Of a DNA stretch of 27,955 nucleotides, positions 22,595 through 27,955 are shown piece by piece (within the stretch, counting starts at the first letter, position 1; each line of letters opens with the position of its first letter). This stretch comes from Streptomyces avicenniae (GTDB taxonomy: Bacteria; Actinomycetota; Actinomycetes; Streptomycetales; Streptomycetaceae), in contig NZ_JOEK01000022.1 of NCBI RefSeq assembly GCF_000719135.1, positions 1-27,955 on the forward strand, written 5' to 3'. The position numbers were made by a program, and so were the translations under genes. A model generated the notes under the pieces. It searched no databases. It was not told the DNA's origin and worked only from the letters and a program-made list of their open reading frames with translations.

Positions 22595-24961
22595 ATGGCG
22601 GGATCGGGTGAGGCCCGGCTTGCGGGGTCGCTGTCCATCGGGGCGCGAGTGCGCTGGCAGGAACGCGAGTGGGAGATGGTGGAGTGGCAGGGGTCGCAGG
22701 TCACGCTGGTGCCGCAGGACGGCGGGGAGGCGCCCCGGGCGGTGTCGTACCGGTGGCTGGTGGGTGCGGAGGACTTCGCCGTCCTCAGCGGCGGTGCGGC
22801 GCCGGCTGCGGACAGCGCGGCTCTTGGCGGGTGGGGGCGGCAGAAGGGACGGGAGGAGCAGGCCGCGCTGTGGCAAGCGCGCATGGTGGAGATCGATACC
22901 GGTCTGGCGCCGGGCCGAAGCGAGCATGAGCGGGGATTCGGGCCGGGGACGACGCTGGCCCAGCGGTGCGCCGCGATGTCGGCGCGCCTGGCGGCCGACG
23001 GCATCAGCTGCTCGGCCCACACGCTCGCCGACAAGCGGCGCAAGTGGAAAGCGGCAGGAGAAAACCCCGCCGTGCTGCTGTCCGCGCCGCGGAACAAACG
23101 GCCAGGCGGCTTCACCGACCCGCGGTGCCTGGCCGCCATGCAGGAGGTGGTGGCCCGGCGCGCGCACGAGTCGGACGTGACCATCGATGTGGTCCGCGAG
23201 GAGGTCGAGGACCTGTTGCACTCGCGCTACGACGAGGAACTCGGCGATCCGGCCGCCGTGGCGGCCCTGCTGCCCTCCCGGTCCACCTTCTACCTGCGGA
23301 TGAAGGAGTCCGGCCTGGCCGATGCCCTGGCCAGGCCGACGCGGGCCCGTGCCGCCCTGGCCTCCACCCCGCCCCTGCCCCACGGCGGACGCGAGGCCGT
23401 GCTGCGGCCGGGACAGGTGACCCAGACCGACACCACGCCGCTGCGGATCCTGGCCTGTGGCGACGACGGCCGGCCCACCGCCACGGAGATGACCTCGCTC
23501 ATCGACGTGGCCAACCACAGCGTGTGCGCGCTGATGATCACACCCAGCCGTCCCCGGGACGCCGAGAGCGGACGGCCCGGCCGGGCGACCCGGGCGATCG
23601 ACCTGACCCTGATGCTGGCCCAGGCCTTCGCGCCCTGGCCGGTGATGCCCGGCTGGGACCCGCTGAGCGCGGCCGCCGCCTCCGCCCTGCCGTTCGGGGC
23701 GCTGCGCGCGGCGGACGAGCGGTTCACCGAGGCCACCGCCGCCCGACCGGTCATCCGCCCCGAGCTGATCATCTATGACCAGGGCAGCCCATACGTGAGC
23801 GAGCATTTCGCCGAGGTCTGCGACCGGCTGCGCATCGCCCGCCGCCCGGCGCGCAAGAGGACCCCGACCGATAAGCCGCTCGCCGAGAACTTCTTCATCA
23901 CACTCGCGCACCGCTTCAGCCAGCACGTGAAGCACGGCTGGCAGGGCCGCAGCCACAGGAAACGCGGCCGCGGCATCGAGCGGATGCCGCTGTACACGAT
24001 CGCCGAGCTCCAGCAGATGGCCCAGGAATGGGTGGCCTTGGAGTATCAGCAGACCCCCGATGCGGGGCTGCGCGACCCGTTCCGGCCCCACGTTGTGCTG
24101 TCGCCCAACGACATGTACGCCGTCCAGGTGGCCCGCAGCGGCTACCGGGCCGTGCCGCTCTCCCCCGCCCAGAACCGCTTCTTCCTACTGCCGCAGTGGG
24201 TCACCCCCGGCAAGGGCGGCTTCATGATCGACTATCGGACCTATCAGCCCGTCGCGCAGGACGCCGGACACTACCGGGAGATCCTCCTGCGCGGCGGCTC
24301 GAAGCTGCCCGGCGCCGGGGGCAAGTGGGAATGCCGCTTCAACCCCTACCGTCCCGAGCGGGTGTGGCTCTACGACCATACGGCGGGCACCTGGGTGACG
24401 TGCGACTTCCGGCTGCGGCACCTGCTCACCGACCCGTGGACCGCGGACATGTGGCAGGAGCACGCCGAGCGGCACTGTGCGGCCAGCGGCAGCGAACAGG
24501 ACGAGGAGGCGATCGCTCTGGCCCTGGCGCAGCGCGACCGGCGTCGGCGCAGCCGCAGACCGCCGCCCAAGCGCACCGGGGCCGAACCGCCCTTCCAAGG
24601 ACTGGCGTTGGAGACCGAACAGCCGTCCCAAGATCCCTACGCGGGTCTGGAGGAGTTCGACCTGTCGACGCTGCGGCCCTACCCGGCGCTGCCCATCTCT
24701 CCTCTGGCTCCTGCGCCCGTGCCCGCGCCGCCGGTGCTGCCCGCCGGCACGGGCAGCGCGGACCGGCCCACGGACAGCGGGCAGGCTCCGCATCCGCTGG
24801 CAGCGCTCTTTCCCGACGACGGCGACGGCAGCCCGCCGGACGCCTCCGCGGCCGGAGCACCGGCAGCTGCCTACGAGGTCGTCGAGGCGGAACTCCTCGA
24901 CGACCTCGATCCGGACGGTGATGACGGTGACGAGGGCGAGGCCGACGTATGGGAGATGTAG
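22595..24961 (+). CDS. tnsB: TnsB/TniA-type DDE transposase
   Basis: A 788-residue transposase of the retroviral-integrase fold. The catalytic triad is Asp279 (QTDTTPL), Asp395 (IIYDQGSPYV) and Glu431 (KPLAENFF), with 35 residues between the second Asp and Glu. N-terminal residues about 85-190 include helix-turn-helix-like segments for end binding; after the catalytic core comes a Mu-type beta-barrel domain around 530-640 (VWLYDHTAGTWVTCDFRL). The C-terminus is Pro/Ala-rich and ends in a very acidic tail (DDLDPDGDDGDEGE), the kind of segment through which TnsB contacts its ATPase partner. The ATG at 22595 has GGGGAGGAAGGGG upstream and is preferred over an earlier ATG inside tnsA. TnsB joins element 3' ends to target DNA. 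Confidence 0.92.
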   Translation: MAGSGEARLAGSLSIGARVRWQEREWEMVEWQGSQVTLVPQDGGEAPRAVSYRWLVGAEDFAVLSGGAAPAADSAALGGWGRQKGREEQAALWQARMVEIDTGLAPGRSEHERGFGPGTTLAQRCAAMSARLAADGISCSAHTLADKRRKWKAAGENPAVLLSAPRNKRPGGFTDPRCLAAMQEVVARRAHESDVTIDVVREEVEDLLHSRYDEELGDPAAVAALLPSRSTFYLRMKESGLADALARPTRARAALASTPPLPHGGREAVLRPGQVTQTDTTPLRILACGDDGRPTATEMTSLIDVANHSVCALMITPSRPRDAESGRPGRATRAIDLTLMLAQAFAPWPVMPGWDPLSAAAASALPFGALRAADERFTEATAARPVIRPELIIYDQGSPYVSEHFAEVCDRLRIARRPARKRTPTDKPLAENFFITLAHRFSQHVKHGWQGRSHRKRGRGIERMPLYTIAELQQMAQEWVALEYQQTPDAGLRDPFRPHVVLSPNDMYAVQVARSGYRAVPLSPAQNRFFLLPQWVTPGKGGFMIDYRTYQPVAQDAGHYREILLRGGSKLPGAGGKWECRFNPYRPERVWLYDHTAGTWVTCDFRLRHLLTDPWTADMWQEHAERHCAASGSEQDEEAIALALAQRDRRRRSRRPPPKRTGAEPPFQGLALETEQPSQDPYAGLEEFDLSTLRPYPALPISPLAPAPVPAPPVLPAGTGSADRPTDSGQAPHPLAALFPDDGDGSPPDASAAGAPAAAYEVVEAELLDDLDPDGDDGDEGEADVWEM

Positions 24962-25082
24962 GTGACAGTCGACCGGGGCCGTGAACCATGCAGCCGCAGG
25001 CCGGCCCTGAAGGCGGACAGGTTTCTCGGCCCGGAGCCGGTCTGCCGGTGAGAGCCAGGACCGTGACGAGAGAGAAGCATTG

Positions 25083-26207
25083 ATGAAGGCATCCGTCGAA
25101 CTGCGTGCCAAACGTGAAGCCCGTCTGCGTCAGCAGCTAAAAAACACCCCGATGCGGCCTCTGCCGCTGTTCCAGCTCACCGGCTGGACCCACTTCGTCG
25201 ACGAGAAAGTGGATCCGCCTGTCCTGGCGACGGGCAGCCCTCCCGCTACCGGCAGGAAGAAAGACGAACAGGCCATCGCCTACCACCGGCATCTGCGGAT
25301 GGTGCCCACCGAGGCGATGACCCACATGCAGGAGACGGTCGTCGAGGCGGTCCACCGCAACAGCGGGTGCCGGGACGGGCTGATGGACCATGTCATCGAC
25401 GGCCCCCCGGGCACCGGCAAAACCTGCCTACTGCGGGCGATGGGACGCACCGCCCAGAAGGAGATCGAAGCCGCCACGAACGGCAGGCAGCAGAACACGA
25501 TCCCGGTGGTGCACATCACCACCCCCGCAGAACCAGAGCCGAGGGTGAACTGGGTCTGGGAGATCGGCTCTTTCCTGGGGCTCAACCCCGAACCGAAAAA
25601 CCTCACGGAGGTCCTGGAGATGCGCAGACACCAGGATGTGACCCTGCCGGTCAACTACGTCCTGGAGACGGCACAGACCCGTCTGCTGCTCATCGACGAC
25701 ATCAACCGCGCCTCGCCGCAGCACCTGGCGAACGTGCTGCCCTACTTCGACTACCTGCGCGACAAGCTGGGCATCTCCATCGTCTTCTGCGGCACCGGAG
25801 CCAGCCACCGCCTGCACCAGGCCCGCATCCTGGCCGGAGAGCTGACCCGGGTCAGCGAGGAGAACCGGGTACGGCTCGAACGGGCGGGACAGCCGGCCCA
25901 ACCCGTCTCGCCCTCACCCACCGAGCTGCTGCCGGTGACCTGGCTGCACCCCCTGCCCCTGGGCACCAAGAGAGAGGAACAGGAGATGTTCCGGCGCGTT
26001 CTGGCGAGCTTCGAGGCCGACCTGAGCCTGTACCGGCTCGAGGAACATGCCCTGAGCAAACACGCCGTCACACTGCACCAGCGCACCGGTGGCTACTTCA
26101 AAGCCCTCACCTACGTCATCTCCACTGCCGCCGTCATCGCGATCCGCAGCGGCAGCGAGAACATCACCGAGAAAGAGATCGACGCAGCAACAGCCCAGCT
26201 CGGCTGA
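25083..26207 (+). CDS. tnsC: TnsC/TniB-type AAA+ transposition ATPase
   Basis: A 374-residue AAA+ ATPase: Walker A GPPGTGKT at 107-114, Walker B LLLIDD at 201-206, sensor-1-like FCGTGA at about 235-240. The N-terminal 80 residues (basic helix, then RPLPLFQLTGW) match the region preceding the AAA+ core in TniB/TnsC. The protein would polymerise on target DNA and connect TniQ with the TnsAB transposase. ATG 25083 is preceded by GAGAGAGAAG; a TTG immediately before is an alternative. It follows tnsB by 121 bp, a larger gap than tnsA-tnsB, in the same direction. No CRISPR array or Cas gene is in the window, so targeting should be protein-based through TniQ. Confidence 0.9.
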   Translation: MKASVELRAKREARLRQQLKNTPMRPLPLFQLTGWTHFVDEKVDPPVLATGSPPATGRKKDEQAIAYHRHLRMVPTEAMTHMQETVVEAVHRNSGCRDGLMDHVIDGPPGTGKTCLLRAMGRTAQKEIEAATNGRQQNTIPVVHITTPAEPEPRVNWVWEIGSFLGLNPEPKNLTEVLEMRRHQDVTLPVNYVLETAQTRLLLIDDINRASPQHLANVLPYFDYLRDKLGISIVFCGTGASHRLHQARILAGELTRVSEENRVRLERAGQPAQPVSPSPTELLPVTWLHPLPLGTKREEQEMFRRVLASFEADLSLYRLEEHALSKHAVTLHQRTGGYFKALTYVISTAAVIAIRSGSENITEKEIDAATAQLG

Positions 26208-26481
26208 ACCGCACCGCACCGCTCGGCGGATACCGCCAGCGGGCTGGGCCGATGCGTTCGTGCACAGCTCTCACCAGGGCACGCACCGCACACGGTCGGC
26301 GGGCCTGGGCGTCAACGTGGAGCGGGCCCGCAGACACCGAGTGTCGGAGCGCGGGTAGAGGCAGCAGACCCGAGGGAAGGACGGGGCCGGCCATCTGCTG
26401 CCCGGCTTCCTGGCGGCCGCCTCCTCAGTTTCGCCACGCGTCACCGGTGGGCCGCCGGTCAGGTGGTGGGAGGCTGGCGCC

Positions 26482-27459
26482 ATGCCTCCTATGCAGCCTT
26501 TCGCTTCCGACTGGGATCGCGTGACCGTACACCAGGCCGAGCAGTGGAACTGGCTCGCGGTCGAGATAACCGAGATCCGGCGATGCGCCGAGGCAGGCGA
26601 TCAGGCACACGACCGTCTTGCTCTCATCCTCCTCGACCACCTGGTTGAGGTGATCGTTGGCCGTGAGGTCAACGCCCAGCTGGCTTTCCAGATCGCTGAC
26701 AGCGTCATTGTGGAGATGCGCGAGTTGCGTGACAGCGGCGGGGAGCTCGACGAGCAGCTGAGCCGACTGGTCGACGAGCACGTGGGACCGGATCGCCGTA
26801 AGGCTATGGACGATCACCTGCACGAGAAGACCAAGTTCCTGATGCAGAGGGGCGTGCTGACAGCCCAGGAACGCGAAGTGCTCGACCGGCTGCACCAGTA
26901 CCGCAACGCGGCATACCACCGGGACACGCTGGAGCCGGACTTGATCCCAGAACTTGTAGTGGCCTACAGGGTTCTGGCCAACGAACTTGTCGGCCGGCAC
27001 AAACCGATCGCGTGGACGATGGCATCTTCGGACCTGGCTCCCGTCACGACGCCACAGCAGCTTCGGGGCCGGCTGGTCGAAGGTGTCGACATCGATGTCA
27101 AAGCGATGGCCCGCCGGTTCCACGACCACGCAGTGAAGCGTGTGCAGGCCGTCTTCGCGGCCGTAGCAACCGCACACCAGTTGTTGGGCATCAACAGCTC
27201 CGGAGAAACAGACGCTTCCCTCCCAGATGATGACATGGCCCGTATGCTGACCGGCCTCACTGATGTGTCCAAGCACCTGACGTCCTGGGGGAGACAGGCG
27301 GAGGGATTGAAATCCAAGACCTCGTCACTCACCGGTCTGATGATTCCGTTCATCAACCTAGACCGAGCCCTGAGCCGTATCGAACCGTCCGTCAGGCGCC
27401 TCGACATGATCCTGGACTGGTGGGAACAGCGCCGGATCGATGAACTCCGCGGCAAGTAG
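26482..27459 (+). CDS. Hypothetical helical protein with a HEPN-type RNxxxH motif
   Basis: A 325-residue, mainly alpha-helical protein. QYRNAAYHRD (residues 139-148) contains Arg141-Asn-x-x-x-His146, the catalytic signature of HEPN ribonucleases found in abortive-infection and toxin proteins. The helix before it and the helix after it (LIPELVVAYRVLANELVG) fit the HEPN four-helix bundle. The C-terminal half has further long helices and a terminal WWEQRRIDEL segment; no partner antitoxin gene is visible beside it. ATG 26482 follows GGGAGG by 8 bases. It lies 275 bp downstream of tnsC in the same direction; whether it is inside the transposon depends on where the element end is. RNase activity is inferred from the motif only. 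Confidence 0.65.
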   Translation: MPPMQPFASDWDRVTVHQAEQWNWLAVEITEIRRCAEAGDQAHDRLALILLDHLVEVIVGREVNAQLAFQIADSVIVEMRELRDSGGELDEQLSRLVDEHVGPDRRKAMDDHLHEKTKFLMQRGVLTAQEREVLDRLHQYRNAAYHRDTLEPDLIPELVVAYRVLANELVGRHKPIAWTMASSDLAPVTTPQQLRGRLVEGVDIDVKAMARRFHDHAVKRVQAVFAAVATAHQLLGINSSGETDASLPDDDMARMLTGLTDVSKHLTSWGRQAEGLKSKTSSLTGLMIPFINLDRALSRIEPSVRRLDMILDWWEQRRIDELRGK

Positions 27460-27653
27460 CACCATGCGCACCGGACCGCATGTGGGCTCTTTCAAAGCCA
27501 CGCTCCCCCTCTCGACGGTGCTGGGGCGGCTGCTGCACGAGCCACAAGACCCTCTGGCTGGCCAATCGTTGCGACCTACTCGAGAAGGTCGATCATGTGA
27601 GCAGCACCTGGCCGACGTACCGGCGCTGCTGCAGATGACCACGCGGATGAGAT

Positions 27654-27696
27654 CGGGTTGTAGAGCGGCTCGCTCACAGCGAGATGTTGCAACCCG
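27654..27696. repeat. Two-tier hairpin
   Basis: CGGGTTG (27654-27660) pairs with CAACCCG (27690-27696); inside it CTCGCT (27669-27674) pairs with AGCGAG (27678-27683) around a CAC loop. It could be a terminator about 200 bp beyond the HEPN-like gene or a structured RNA. It does not fold as a tRNA. Confidence 0.5.
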
Positions 27697-27896
27697 GATG
27701 ACCACCGGCTGGAGGACCGGCCGCTAGAAAGGCCACTAACCAGCGCAAACCCCCTCTCCGCCCCTGCAAAATTAGTAGAAAATCCCGTGCTGATCACCAC
27801 CTTCCGAAGGAACGCCAAACCTCCAGCTCAGAGCCGGTCAAGCCGCCTCAGCCTCACGAAGAACCCAGCTCAGACCGCAGTCACCCGTCCGGGGAT

Positions 27897-27939
27897 GATC
27901 ACTAAATCACCAGCCCAACACCTCGCTCATCTAGTGATC
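27897..27939. repeat. Short inverted repeat GATCACTA/TAGTGATC
   Basis: GATCACTA at 27897-27904 and its complement TAGTGATC at 27932-27939, 27 bases apart. The flanks partly match too: the left copy continues AATCA and the inverted copy GATGA. It could be an operator pair, paired transposase sites or part of a replication or attachment site. Confidence 0.45.
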
Positions 27940-27955
27940 GTTCCCAGATTCGGCA

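Larger units (their letters stand above)
27460..27955. other. Noncoding right edge of the window
   Basis: About 500 bp without a convincing gene. It contains a hairpin at 27654-27696, an AT-rich patch at 27765-27785 and a short inverted repeat at 27897-27939. Its placement beyond tnsC makes it a candidate for the transposon end, but no terminal TGT/ACA boundary with an array of matching sites can be defined by eye. Confidence 0.5.

Noticed and set aside
21562..24091. Long minus-strand open frames (540 and 556 codons)
   Set aside because: Antisense to tnsA and tnsB, whose catalytic motifs fix the plus strand as coding.
27654..27696. tRNA gene
   Set aside because: Only a two-tier hairpin; no D arm, anticodon arm or T arm arrangement.
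27440..27727. 95-codon plus-strand open frame
   Set aside because: Overlaps the end of the HEPN-like gene, has no ribosome binding site, poor codon bias and runs through the 27654 hairpin.
285..27955. Terminal inverted repeats pairing the left and right edges as ordinary transposon ends
   Set aside because: I compared the sub-telomeric stretch with 27460-27955 by eye and found no matching repeat.

Overview
The window looks like the end of a linear replicon (chromosome arm or linear plasmid) from Streptomyces or a close relative. The evidence is very high GC with third-position bias, GTG starts, 4-bp start/stop overlaps, and an array of tri-loop hairpins at the left edge built like a Streptomyces telomere. 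The first 44 bases are sequencing adapter (end of P5, an i5 index, Nextera read-1 adapter with the Tn5 mosaic end), so biological sequence starts at base 45.

Layout. 45-284: hairpin array whose loops are all GNA on the 3'-ending strand, a telomere signature, but without the archetypal first palindrome. 285-677: subtelomeric DNA without a convincing gene. 678-6349 (minus): two paralogous DEAD/DEAH helicases with helicase-associated repeats, comparable to telomeric TtrA-type helicases, flanking a small unknown gene. 6526-7563 (plus): TniQ. 7606-8505 (minus): an AT-richer gene with a QxK nuclease-like motif. 8619-8667: the 5' part of an initiator-tRNA sequence. 8734-11150 (minus): a small HTH gene followed by genes matching tap (telomere-associated protein) and tpg (terminal protein) in the usual tap-then-tpg order. 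11285-12279 (plus): a gene broken by two frameshifts. 12369-21067 (minus): a co-directional cluster of sigma-like factor, HTH protein, ImmA/IrrE-type peptidase, DUF3892-like protein, an nrdR remnant, metallo-beta-lactamase-fold protein, fused E2-E1-JAB ubiquitin-like conjugation protein and patatin-like phospholipase. 21817-26207 (plus): tnsA, tnsB and tnsC of a Tn7-like transposon. 26482-27459 (plus): a protein with a HEPN-type RNxxxH motif. 27460-27955: noncoding, partly AT-rich, with a short inverted repeat.

How it may work together. Telomere, tap/tpg, telomeric helicases, TniQ and TnsABC on one contiguous end suggest a Tn7-like transposon that carries its own telomere and telomere-replication proteins, so one element end would be the replicon terminus. 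The genes between look like cargo, probably defence: a three-gene translationally coupled MBL/E2-E1-JAB/patatin operon with its own regulators, a nuclease-like gene and a HEPN-like gene. All functional statements are inferred from sequence motifs recognised by eye; no database search was run.
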